A DNA stretch of 64,000 bases from Loxodes magnus (taxonomy: Eukaryota; Ciliophora; Karyorelictea; Loxodida; Loxodidae): contig CAMPDV010000088.1 in the NCBI GenBank assembly GCA_946699065.1, forward strand, positions 434,001 through 498,000, given 5' to 3'. A program made the translations under genes and the position numbers. Numbering within the stretch: the stretch's first letter is position 1; each line of letters begins with the position of its first letter. Under the pieces are notes generated by a model. The model did no database searches, had not been told where the DNA came from, and worked only from the letters and a program-made list of their open reading frames with translations. This document shows, piece by piece, positions 48,085-60,900 of this stretch.

Positions 48085-49205
48085 TCTTGGAATTTCAACC
48101 AATTCTAACTATCCATTTTTATCGAAATTGGTTTCCTTAACTTTTTTAATGTGAATGGTTACCACTTCACCTCTTCCGATCCTTTAGACTTCTTTTCTTT
48201 AAAGTTTTTTATAACCAGAACAGTGCTTTATTAATTGATGGGAAGAATTACAATATCAGAACCTCTTGATTTTCTATTTCTGTTTTTTTTGGAAGAATAA
48301 AACTCTTAAATTTTTCATATCTTTTTTATCTCAGTTCTTTAAATTTTTATTTAAGCATTCTATTAATTTATTTATTTAAAGTTGTTTAACTGAAGTATAT
48401 CACTGTCGTTTAAAATAAGTTTGATAATTTGATGCTTCTTATTTGTAAAGGTCTTGTTATATTCTTCTATTTGATCCAGATATTCTTGGTTTCTTCTACT
48501 CTTAAGACCATATTCTTCTATAAATACTCCATTCTTATTAAAATAAAGCCGTTCTCTCTTCTTTTGTCTTAGTTTCAATATTATTTTAATAGTTCTTGAA
48601 TTTCAGAGAATTCTTATGCAAGTGTCTTTCGCTTCTGCAGTAATAATATTTTTTTCATAATTCTTTTTTCTCATGCTTAAATTTTCTTTGGCTCTTATTA
48701 TTCAATTTCCATAATGTGTTTCTCTTAAATTTTATTGCCTTGATTAACTTTTTTAACTTCAGAAGATGCTTTCCATCTGAGCATTTTTTTCTTGCATCTT
48801 CTAAACTCAGGATGTTGTCTGGCTTAACTTAAATCGCTGGTAGTTCCGTAAGGCGTCGATCTCCCTTTCCTATTTGGTGATTCTCAAATCAAGCATGTCT
48901 TATAATCCGCATTAGATCTACTCCATCAGCTTATTATTTTCCTTGCGGAGCTTCTTTACCTCTTCTTGGAGATTCAACACCACCTTGATGAAATTACATG
49001 CTCTTCTGTCCAAAAGAATTTATCTATGAGACCTTCTGATATAGGGCAGACTTCGTTTACTTCCTCGGTTTCTCCTCCAAGGCTTATGTCTTTATAGTGT
49101 TAATTTTTTTCTGCGGCTTATCTATTTCTCGTAGTTCTGCTGCATTCCGGACTCCTATTTCCTTGGAGCGGCAAGGAATCCCTTTCTGAAATCTGATATT
49201 TTAGT
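48085..49205 (-). pseudogene. Gag-like element (G12), reverse strand
   Basis: Strong nucleotide similarity to G2 through the EEKPRKQMKSAL and LNLQEEVKKLRKEN segments (about 48900-49080), followed by a coiled coil and a knuckle relic K-Y-Y-Y-C-R-S-E-R-H-L-H-K-N-S near 48620. Several frameshifts and two lost Cys ligands show it is dead. The 3' end near 48085 shares GGTTGAAATTCCA with G7. Inserted into copy B: flanking DNA on both sides matches copy A. Confidence 0.6.
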
Positions 49206-49594
49206 AGGTTTTTTAAATATTCTATTAATTAGTCACAATAGCAGGTTTAGTTTTTTCATTAACCATTGGAACTTCCTCTATTTAGTTATCTTAAGATTAA
49301 CATCAAAACTGTTCTTCTGTTAAGACTTTATTTTGAACAATATGATTTCTTAAGTACATAGCTTCTAAATTCAGTTGTTCAATATCTGTTATTAGTTATC
49401 TTTCTCTTTGATAGATTGTAAATGATCTCATCATGCTTGCTAAGAATTTTCTTCATTTTGTCAATTATTAATATACTTATTTATTTTCTTATTTGATTAA
49501 TGAAATATTGTCCTAGTTACCTCTTATGCTTAATTGATATAACAACTTGGAGTGAAGGATGGATAAATAGATTTAAATTAAGAAATGATAGCTT

Positions 49595-50415
49595 ACTTTT
49601 AATTAATGATACCTAAGAAATAACAGATTTATCTTAAGAATTTCTATAAAATAAGAATAATAAAGCAAACCAAATTAGTAGCTACCTTTACATAATTAAT
49701 ACTAGTAAACTCAAGAATATTTTGCTCATTCTGTCCATCAAAGAATAAGTAATATATAAAATTAACAAAAATAGTAAAAAATAAAAATATAAAATTGGAG
49801 ATAATTTAGGATATAATGATACAAAGAATAGATCATTATATTTCTAAGTTAGGCTATGTTATTAAAAAAAGATAATAGCAAATAGTATAAGTTGGTAGAT
49901 TAAGCAATTGATCAAAAGCCACAAGTGCTTTAATTCCTGTTTTTTAATTCTAATATAAATAAAATTGCTTAAAGAAAATTAAGAATAATAACTAGTAAGA
50001 CTAGTAATCAAGCATTATAATGGAAATAGAATCGGGACAATAATTATAAGATAAAGAAAAGAATAAATTATATCGAAGAAAGATTAGGTACTATATTTGT
50101 TAGAAGAATTTCCATTGGTAAAAATGTTGAAAGTAAACGGAAATTAAAAGAATTAAAAAGAAATAAATATTCGAAGAACTTTTCTGCTTTTGATCACAAA
50201 AACAGGGTTAATATATATAAAGAAGTTCTATAGCTCAAGAATCAATGAATAGAATAATAAATGGTGAAGAAACCAGAGTAAAAATTAGATTAGGGTAGGA
50301 CATAAGGATGGCAGACTAAAAATGTCCTAAAAAATCTTTTAGTTTTGGAGAGAGAGTTATCGAATTGAAATTTACATTTATGCACTCTTATAAGACCATA
50401 AACTTAAATTTTTTT
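49595..50415 (+). pseudogene. Probable Gag-like element (G13)
   Basis: An 820-base block present in copy B but not in copy A, where the matching site is immediately upstream of the RING-kelch gene. A segment near 50019 reads MEIESGQQLQDKEK...RYYICQKNFHWQKC, fitting the family's MEIE motif followed by a knuckle with the first Cys lost and His-to-Cys spacing shortened. Coiled-coil part not resolved. It sits within 10 bases of the start codon of the copy B RING-kelch gene and could have replaced its upstream region. Confidence 0.45.
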
Positions 50416-50421
50416 TATAAA

Positions 50422-51987
50422 ATGTAAAATAATTTAAAATGTGGATTTTGTAATAATGACTACGATTCTAGTATTAACATTGCAAAAAATTTACCATGTG
50501 GTCATATAAAGTGTAGTGTATGTTTAAACACTGAGTTTAGGAAGTCTTAGTAATATATTTGTACTTAGTGCAAAAGAGTGTTTAAAGATTAGCCACAAAG
50601 TCTTCCAGAAAATGGGGAAATAGTTAATAGAAGTAATGTATAAGAAACTCAAAAATAGAGTATAGGAATAGAAAAATTGAAAGAAGAAAAAGACAAAATC
50701 TAGTTTGCAATAAATAATATTGGTGAGCAATAATCATTCAGTTGTAAAAGAATAATAGATTAGCTAGATACAATCTTATTTTCTAGAAGCAATCAAATTA
50801 TCTTTCAGCTTTCTTTATAGCTATCAGTTTTAAATAAAAAAATTAGGCTCATTGAGCAAGATTCTAGTTTATAAGATGAAGAAGATGGAAATTAAATTGA
50901 GAGTAGTAATGTAGAAACACTAGATTTATAAAAGATAGATACTTGGTTGCAATAAGGATAATAAGAGACCCAAAAGTTAAATGAAACATAAAAACAATTG
51001 CTTAAATAATCAGAGAAAATGTTTGAGGACGCTTCTAGAGGAGAATTTTTTTATGCTTCTAGGGTATAGAGAAACATTCCTGTAAACAATGAGAGATAAG
51101 AAAATAGTAGAAGTGTAGTTAGGGAATCATTTATACATACTTACCGCTAGAGATAATATTTGATACATTTATTCGAAGACTGCTCTCAGAATCTTCACTT
51201 ATTTGATGCTGAACAAAGAAAATACGATAAAATTAACTTGACAATATCTATTCCATAATGGCACAGAAGTATAGATTATCAAGGGGTATTTTACATGATT
51301 GGAGGCTATGATAAGGTGGCCTTGAAAAATGTTTGAAAAGTCAATTATTAAGGTATTTGTGAGAAACTGAAATAATTAAACTTTGAAAGATATAGTTTCG
51401 GAATAGCAGCTGCAAAAGATTACTTGTTTGTAGTTGGTGGAGCTAATAATTACAATGCTTATCTAGAAAAAGTTGAAAAACTAAGCTTAAAAGATAATAG
51501 CAAATGATAAATGTGCAATCCTATGTTATTCGAAATTGGAGGTTAGACTCTGTGTACTGATAAAAATGAAGAGTTTATTTACTCTTACGGAGGGAATAGT
51601 AAAGGTTAAGCAACTAATTAAATTATATAATATAGCGCCTAAAATGACAAATGAACCTAATATAAGTTCAGCTTGCCAGATGCTTACTCCTTTTTAGCTG
51701 TAATCCAAGAGCCACTCATAATTTTTGGAGGTTATAAGACTGAAACACAAAAATTATAAAAATGAATCCATTACTTAGGAAAAAATTAAAAATGGGTAAA
51801 TATTGAGCTCTGCTAGTAGTGTAAAAACTGTACTACCATTAAAGTTTATTCAAACTATGCTTTTGCTTTCATGCGATCTGGTAATGAAGGAGACCAAATC
51901 TTATTAATGCAAATAAACATTAATAATTTGCAGTCTGAAGTATTGGCCAATATTAGATCCTCTGCATAGGCAAATTATATAATGTGA
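50422..51987 (+). CDS. RING-finger and kelch-repeat protein (copy B)
   Basis: 521 codons, exactly the length of copy A. The RING C3HC4 ligands are all intact. The substitutions are mostly in the linker after the RING. Four internal TGAs: codons 411 and 448 as in copy A; codon 362 (51505), where copy A has TGG (12239); and codon 305 (51334), where copy A has TTA. The TGG/TGA exchange and the kelch context support TGA = Trp. If TGA were always a stop, this copy would be truncated after 304 codons, but the absence of any indel over 1566 bases argues that it is still translated. A mobile insert, G13, ends just upstream, so its promoter region differs from that of copy A. Confidence 0.8.
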
Positions 51988-54900
51988 TGCTTGCATAAAT
52001 ACTCTAAACTATTAATTAATATAAGAATGAGTTATATCTTTTATATTAATTATAAGTATACTCTTCTGACTAGTTAATATCATTATATAATAAAATATCA
52101 ATTCTAATTTAAGGATCTATCTCAAAACAATTACAGTCCTCATAATCTTTCACATGCATATGAGACACTTAGAAATAGCTTAGATTAATTGTGCATAGTA
52201 CTTCTAGTCGATAATAATTATCCATGATTTGATATTTCAGCTAATCCACTAATAAAAAAGCATAATTCTAACTAGAAAGATTATAAGAATGTATGAAGTC
52301 CAGAGATCAACAATGAAGTAGCTTGCAAATCATAAAATTATTAAGTATTAGCTTTACTAAGCATTAGAGAAAAAAACCAAGTGTTAGTGCATTTGCCTAA
52401 GAAAAGGTATAATTTTGATATGAATATGAGATATTAAGTTGTATAAGGAATTGTATAGCTGCTCTTCTATTGAAGAGATAGATATTTAAAATTATTTATT
52501 TTAGAGTTAATAGCTACTCATTTATTTCTTCTAAAGTATAATAATTCCTAAGTTATGTTCTTTACCTTTTTAAATTTAATAATCTTCAAAGAGTAATAAT
52601 TATCCTTACTTTATCTCATTTCTCCCTAGTGAATTTAGCTCTCATATTTCATCTCTATAATTAAATAAAAGACTTAAAATTAAAAGTTATTTAGTTAGAT
52701 AATCGTATGATTAGCTAAAAAAGGATTTTAATAAATCTTCTATATAACTAAATTATTTATAGAGCGTAGCTAAATTAAATTTTCCTAGATAGACTTAAAT
52801 TTTTTAAATTATTTTAAGACAAACTGTATTCAAATAAATCTCCAGAAGAACTTACTTTTGATACTTATATCTTGAATTAAATATATTTAATCATACTTTT
52901 AAAGTTCTTTAAATTACTCTATTAATTAATTAGATTATCTTCAATAAGCCTAAACATTAGATACTCAAAATTTTTATAATGATAGAGAGGAATTTAATAA
53001 TAGCTCCTTTTAACTCTAGTTAAAAATTATATAAAATCTCAAATTAGAACGCAAAGTGTATTGATACATTCAAATATTGGGTAGATACTTATGCTCCGGA
53101 CTTTTTAGCTGACATTTTTTATTTGTACTATTAACTAATTAATAGATAAATCTTCTTCATGCTTCTAGTTCACTTCATATATAAGTTTATTTTTCTTATT
53201 TCATATGATATTATCTTATAGCTAAAAAACTTGAAGTATAAATTTAATGCTTGAATGCATATTAAAATAAAATTAAGACAAAAGCATAAAGTTTAATTTT
53301 GTATTTCAAATTTAACTTCTAGCTTTCTATATCATTTACTTGAATGCATTATCACCTGATAGTAGAATAATAAGCTTTAGTAGCTTTATATTTAAATTAA
53401 ATAGGGATAGAATAACTTAAATGTATTTAGTTAGAATTAAAGGATATAATCAACTATAGTCTAAATTAAAATATATTGGTATAACTAATTATTATTTAAG
53501 CATAGATCACTTATTAGCTACTAATTATTCTTATAGCTTTTAAATTCTATTTTCCTTCAAACAATATAAATATTTTTTAATAGCTATTAGCTAGATTCTT
53601 TAATATAGTGCTTTTTATTAGTTACCTATTAAATATAAAGCTTTGCTAATGCTTTATTGCTAATTAATTATAACTTAGTTTTTATTTATTAGTGTGTTAA
53701 TTCTCTTTATTTTTTGTGATAGAAAGGAAAAGTTATATAGATTTTTTAAACTGTATATTTAATTGAATTTCTCCAAATATTAGTGGTACTTTTCATTTAA
53801 AGTCTAGATATCTTCAATTAATGCTTCATTAACTCTGAAATTGTAGAAGAGAAGCAAACTAATTTCTTATTATATTAAACTATAAATTTTGGAGATAACA
53901 ATAAAGTCTAGGGTTAAATCTTACAAAACTTAAGAAAATTTCATATTAAGCAACTAATTTAAATTAATTAATACTTTTAGCTTCAACCCAGGTATTAAAA
54001 GTCTAAGGTATTATAGTTGAATCTCAAGATTTTAATCATAAGCTTGGAATAAGAAAATAATAGAATATTAATGCTGAGAGTCTTTATCTCTTTAATAATC
54101 TTAAATAGAAATAGTTAGCAAAAGTATATGCTTATATGATTTTCTCTGAAGTCTTTAATGGGTATTAATATAATGCAATAGTTTTTTTTTCTTTAGTATT
54201 TAAGAAGTGAAAAAACCATTCCCAAGGATATTTGCTTTAAAACTTTTCAATGAACCATTTCTTTGAAAATCGAATACTTAAGACTGATAAATTTATTTTT
54301 CCTTCTATTTTCTTACTTTAGACTAATGATTAAAAATACAGATTTAATATTTCTCTGTTCTAAGTGAATTAGATATATAGTAGCTATTCTATTTATACTA
54401 TCTTTAATCATTCTCCCTTTAGTTTTAATGACTCTTATATCTAAAATCTCTTTATCTATAGCAAGTTTATTAAAGCAATTTATAGTAATAAATCTTAAGA
54501 TTTTTTGGTTTGTAAATGCTTAGTTGAAGTAATTAATCACTTCACTTCTTAAATTTGTTCCTTTACTACCCTTATCATTATTACAAGTATCAACACTAAA
54601 TTTTTCTTTTTCATTACTTCCTTTATAGTGTTAAGGTTAATAATCCTATTAGCAAAATCTACTTCTGCTTATTATCTTAAAAGTGATAAAATAATGAAGA
54701 TATGGGTCTTAGGTATTTAATATGATTATGAGTTGAAAAGGAGTAATAATAAGTTGTAAAGGCTTATATCTAAAGGAAGTAGCATTCGTTTCTTATAAAT
54801 ATTTTAGTAACTAATTATAAAATTAATTACATTAAGTGAAGAAAGAATAAGCTCCATAAGTCATCTTATTGTACTCTTTCTTTTTAAATAAATTAAAAAA

Positions 54901-55231
54901 GTTAGTAAGAAAGTATAATAAACTGAGGTATATGAATTTGCTTTACTATTAAATGAGTTAATTTAATATAATAAAGCATAGAAGATCTTTAAGGAGATAA
55001 TAGAAGCTTTCAAATATATAATGAAATTTAAAGAGATACTTTAATATTTAGATTTGGCTTCTAAAAATTATTACATGTAAATTAAATTTTATTAAGCATT
55101 AATTTAAATATTGCTCAATGAAACAAGAAGAACTAATATATTTAAGTTATTTGCTAGGTTCGTTTAAGTTAGAAAAGTTATTGCTGAAAGTATTAGTTCC
55201 ATATTTACATATTATATATTTATTTAATAAA
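51988..55231. other. Copy B counterpart of 12722-16518
   Basis: Lacks about 550 bases present in copy A and contains several frame-breaking indels in the only plausible reverse-strand frame. Bases 54180-55231 are very similar to copy A. No gene is called. Confidence 0.4.
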
Positions 55232-57901
55232 ATGGAAAGCGAAAAATAGATTGAATATAAGAAGTTTCTTCATATCAATTTAAATAAATAGGCCCAGGTT
55301 ATTTTCAAATTAGTTATGCCCTTTGTTTATTTATCGCTTTTTAAGAACTTTATTTTTAGGATAGAGGAAGATCTTTTCTATGTATCATTTGCAAGATTAA
55401 TTTTAATGGAAGCTTGTAGATTTTCTTTACGCCTTAAGAAAAATACTCTGGTTCCTTTAGTTTTAGGTATATTATATCTGATGATCATATCAACGATATA
55501 TGCTTTGCAGAACGTTAATAATACTTGGATTTCTTTCTTTATAGCTTTACTATTTCCTTTACTCAATGTCTTATATCCTGGAAATTGCAAAATCATCAAA
55601 GTATTCTTGTTCCTTCAGTTTACTTTAAGTTTTGGAATCTCTACTTTTAACGGTTATTTATAAACCTTAAATTTTGAGATTATCATCACTGTTTTGATCT
55701 CTTTTGGGTTTTGTTGGGGAACAGTAATTAACTTCTCAAACTTCACGAAGAATAGTTTCGAAAAGCAGTTTAAATTGAAAAAGGACAGAAAACTTTGCTA
55801 GTTTTTGATGAGAAACTGTACTACAGGAAAAATAATTTTCAACAATAACCAAATATTTTACTCTAACACAGCATTCTAAAATATGATAGACATATCATAC
55901 TTCTATGATTTTCTTGATTAAGCTATTATAATAGATTAAAATAACCTTAAGCTAAGAAATTTTTTGAGTCTTAAAGAAGATGAAATAGATTAATCTAATA
56001 ACTTAATAGTAAAAGTTAAGAAGTTTTGGAGCTAAAGTAACTCTGATGATGTCATATATTTTTAAATTCTCACTTTCAGCTTTTACTGGCAAGACGAGAT
56101 AGCGACAATTTTGGTTGTAACTAATACAACTCAGTCATATTAAATATAAAGACAGAGTCTATCTGATAGATACAAAACCTTATTCCTAAGAGAGTTTAAT
56201 CATAATGTAAGACATCCTATCACTCTTATATTAAACGTAGCTTAGCAGATGCAAAATAGTTTTCAATAAATTTAAGAATTAGGAAATGATTCTAAAGACA
56301 GCCCTTAAATAGTTAGAAAGAAAACATCCCAAAATTCCTTAGAAGAGAAGACTGAAATTGAAAAAAGATTCTTCATATAAGACCCATGCTACTTGCTAAG
56401 TAAACTAGTTTAAAAGGAGTAGATTAATGAAAAGTCATTTTCAGAATCTTCTCCTTTATATAAGTAGGAATCCGAGTAAAATATCTAAGGAATTTCAAAA
56501 TTATGCACTTAAAATATTCAAATAATAGAGCAAGAAGCTTAAAACTTACTAAATATGACTCTTTCCTTAACATAGTTTCTATCAGACGAAAAGCCAATTT
56601 TACAATATGAAGTAGTAAAAGTTTTTGATTTAGTTGAGGAAGCTTTTAAAATTATTAGATACCATATACAAAGCAAACCTATTTAACTTTAGTAGATAAT
56701 TAAATAAGATGTACCAGAATAAATTTCAGTTGATAAAGAAAAAATAATGTTCATACTCTAAATTTTGCTGACTAATGCTTTGAAGTATACTATTTAAGGG
56801 TTTATCACTCTAGGAATTAAGAAGGCAAAATAGTAAAAGGAAGGTGAGCTTATACAATATAAAATGTGAGTAAAGGATACTGGATAAGGAATAAACAGCC
56901 AAAAGTAAAAATAAATTTTCTAGTAGCTATATGATAGATAGGAAATAAACTTGGATAAACCTTAAGGTAATGGATTTGGACTCTAGATAGCTTAAAAACT
57001 TGCATTAATACTAGGAGGAGAAAGTTTATAACTTAAGTCTTAACTAAAAAAATTCAGTAAATTTAGCTTTATAATAAGATCTAGAAGCAATAGTAAGGTA
57101 ATTCAGGATAAAGTATTTAGACAGCACTAATTAAATCAAAATATACATAAGAAATTTAAAAAGTCTTAAAAAATAATGCCAAGTGTATCCTTACTGTTAT
57201 AAGAGAATGATTCAATTAGCATTGCAAGGGTTGATAGCTTTTTAGAATAATAATTTCCAGATAAAGAAACTAAAGAATGCTTATGTGAAAAAATATTATT
57301 AGTTGATGACTCCGAAATAATAAGGATGATATTATCTGATATAATAAAGTTAAATGGATATTCTTATTTATAGGCAGGCAATGGATAGCAAGGAGTAGAT
57401 ATTGTAAGATAGAGAATGCAAAATAAATGCTGTAGTACGTTTCAGGTAATATTAATGGACTGTGAAATGCCGTATCTGGATGGCTGGGAAGCAACTTTAA
57501 AAATAAGATAGCTTGGTTATAAAGCAGCTATAATAGGTCACACAGCATATGCTCATCATCAAGATATTTAAAGATGTTTGAAAGTAGGAATGAATAATGT
57601 ATTGATAAAGCCTGCTAAAAGTGATATGATTATAGCTGAGATTAGAAAGTATGGACCTAGAATTTAAAAATGTAAATAAATAAATTAATAATTAATTAAT
57701 ATCCATTAATATCCTTAATCTATTAATCTTATTAAGAAAAGCCTTCTATTCATACTCCTAAAAGAATTTTATGATATAGTAATTTTAAAATAACTTAAAA
57801 TATACTTCTAAGAAAAATCCTCTATAAATACAGATAATATTCTTTCGAAAGAAGTAATATTTAAGTTAAAGATAGCATTTAGATCACCACTAGCAGATTG
57901 A
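55232..57901 (+). CDS. Membrane hybrid histidine kinase with receiver domain (copy B)
   Basis: Same architecture and same numbering as copy A through codon 811: membrane segments, PAS-like linker, H-box FNHNVRHPI, N-box, G1 DTGQG, G2, receiver with MDCEMPYLDG and LIKPA. The N-terminal 200 codons carry most of the amino-acid changes, many conservative; the central kinase part is almost identical. One Tyr codon has become TAA (Gln) near codon 143, harmless in this code. The internal TGA is again codon 546 (56867). A TAA cluster begins at codon 812 (57665). The next in-frame TGA is 57899-57901, so the C-terminus is either shared with copy A at the TAA or different in length (889 versus 857 residues). 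The gene pair suggests two paralogous sensors with diverging input domains. Confidence 0.85.
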
Positions 57902-60900
57902 AAATTCACTTGGACTTATCATTAAAAATCACTTTTAATACATATTTCAACTAGCAAATAAAGCTTAATTATTTCGAGATAATATGAAATGGAATAAGCC
58001 TTTAAGATACTTAATCATTAATAATTAATAAGTTCAATAACTAGAATTATAGCAAAAGATAGAAAGATAATCAGCTTACTAATATTTTGCTTCTATTACT
58101 CCTAATGGCATCTTATATTTTTACAGCTCTTAAATTTTATTATCTCTAACTGAATCTAAAGAAAATAGCAAGTTTGAGTTATTCAATTAACATTAAGCTC
58201 TTAAAGTTAAATTTGATATTTATTTAACTTAAATAAATAAAAATTATTCAAATAAAAGAGTGAGCAAAGAGAGCTAAAAAATAATAAAATAAGACATTCT
58301 TTCATTAAATTGCATCAAATGGAATAAGTATTTAAATATGATAATCTAATAAGTGATATGCTATTAAGCTAGTATATAGTAAAACTTAATAATAGATAGA
58401 AATACATTTATTTGTTTTTAGTAAAGTGCTTTAATAAATATTTGCTTCAGTAAGAAAATTTTTTAAGAGAATTATCATATAATCAAAATAGCTTGTAAAA
58501 ATCTAGTATTTTGCCTTCAAATCGAGAGTGATATTTTAATTTTAATTTTTAGGATAAATAGGAAAATAGGTTCAGGAGTGAGAACTAAAAGGTTAGAAAT
58601 TTTTACTTAATAGAATTAAATTCTTGACAGTAAAAGACACAGATTAACTAACTAAAGCAAAAATTCTAAACCGGAGAGTAGGCAGTGGAAGATTTAATTT
58701 TTAAATAAATAAAAAAATGTATAATAATTATATATTTTTACTTATAGATATAAACGTAAGAGTTTGATATATGATATAATTATATTTTATTTTAATTAAA
58801 GCTTTTCTAATATTTAAATTAAAAAATTTGCTTATCGAGGTTTAGATTGATTTTGTGATGTCATCATTTTATACAGGAGACAAGAAATTTTTTAGTTTTC
58901 TTTCAATTACCTCATTCTTTTTGGCTATAATTAATCTTAAAGGCTTCAAAGCTAATAATCTCTATTTCAGGTTATTAATAGCAATTATAGCTTTTGCATA
59001 AAATTTCATAAATATTTAGTTACAGCTAGTAAAATACCAAAGCATAGTTATTCAATTTGATAAGCTTTTAATAAAAAACGGTAAGTTATTTTGTTCATTC
59101 TATTTGTAAAAGAGTTAAATAGTCAAGCTAATCTAAAAATATAAAAAAGAAGATTTAGTTTTATAAATTTATATGAATTTACCTTATATCTAAAAGTACT
59201 CCAAATTATTAAGAGTCCCTTTATAAGCCTTCTATACTTTAATTGTTTTTAATTTAGAAAAGCGTATAGATATATAAGTCTTTATTTAGATAGATTACTA
59301 CTAGAATTATAATTATAACCTTAATAACGAGATATCTCTTATTAATCTGGTATCTTCAAGCTTTTGATAAAATAAAAATTGACAGCTTAGTAATATATTC
59401 CTCATCTAAGTTTATGAATTATATTAATTACCTTTAAATAATAATGATTCTTTTAAAATCTTTCAAAATTATCTTAGAAGTATGTTCTGCAAATAAAGTT
59501 AAGTCAATTTTTAAAAGCTTCTAAAGATATCTAGAAGCAGCTAAGGTTATCTAATAAAATGTAAATTTGTTTTTATTCCTTCTATTATTAACCCTCCTTA
59601 TACAAAGCCTTATATTAATGATTCCATTATTATCGTATCGCTAAGAGTTGATTTTCTTACACTTACCCTTATATATTTCCAGTTGGAAATGGAAAGTTAG
59701 AGTTTTTCAATGTCTGAAATAAGAGAAAAATATAAGGTTTTGAAATAAAAGTTGTATTTGATGCTACTTATAGTTGGTTATATACCAGCATAATTAGCCT
59801 AATACATTATCACTTTATACACTTTTTAGTTATTAGAACAAATTAATTATATATTAATAATAAAACTTACCAATAATACCCTGTTATTAATAAGAAGGAT
59901 AGGCACTTATACTTCTAATTCTAGCACATCAAACTATTTTAATTTATAAATTAAAAAGAGGAGAAATCTATAAATCTACTGATATATAAAATAGATAAGA
60001 ATTTTTGGCTCTGCTAGTATTCCTTTAAGAACTATTTATTGAATCTAGGATTAGAATTTATGTAATAATAGATATTTGCAAGAAAGGTATGTGATTTAAT
60101 TTATTAAAGCAAGAATTTATAGTTCTTTGATTATAATAATGCTGATTGAAGTTGCTGATAGACTTTTATTCTTAATTTAGCTACTTTATTGAGAATAGCA
60201 TTAGTTGAAGTATACTTTTTTATTGTTCAATAAATAATACAAAACATTAAATTTTCTTTCCAGAACTATGTTTAGACATTCTTTCAGGAGTTATAATTAT
60301 AGATTTTTCATATTCTGCAAACGATTAAGAATCTGATTATGTTAATTTTTAACAACTTTAACATCCCTTACATCATGCTAAGTAGATCAAATAAATTAAG
60401 AATAATGAATATTTAATAGCCAAATATTAAAAGAGCTTAAGGTTTCATATGGAGGAATGACAAGTAATATTAGCTTAGCATCAGTAGTTTCATGGATAAT
60501 TACTAATATTGGAAAAGCTCATATTTCTTGCTCTGTTATACTTAACTGACTACATACTTATTAATTTATGTAGTAAATATGATGGGTAATCCCTTTATAT
60601 TATAAAGGAGATAAATTAACTAAAACAAGTATAAAAGTTGGAAAATGTATTTGATAGATATATCTCCTGATAGTTTTTTGGAGATATTTATACTAATCAT
60701 CGAGAGAGAAACAATTGAAACAATTTGGCTTGCTTTTCAAATAATTTGAACCTAAAAATGAAAAGATATATAATAAAATAAAATAATTATCTTTCAAAAT
60801 GCAAAAGGATTTTGAATTCTAACCAAACTACCTTTATTAAGAGCGTGTATAAAATGTATCTTATTATGAATATACTGTGTGTCAAATTATGCAAAATGAA

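Larger units (their letters stand above)
34000..59577 (+). repeat. Segmental duplication, copy B
   Basis: Direct-orientation partner of copy A, about 4 kb longer because it has received several Gag-like elements (40402-41199, 42781-43517 and a cluster from 45170 to 50400) and one R2 element (44641-45150). Collinearity with A is interrupted by these insertions and resumes between them; for example 47900-48080 matches about 10800-10950 and 49500-49590 matches about 11050-11140. Spacing between the copies is about 33.8 kb. Gene order and strand are preserved. Confidence 0.9.
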
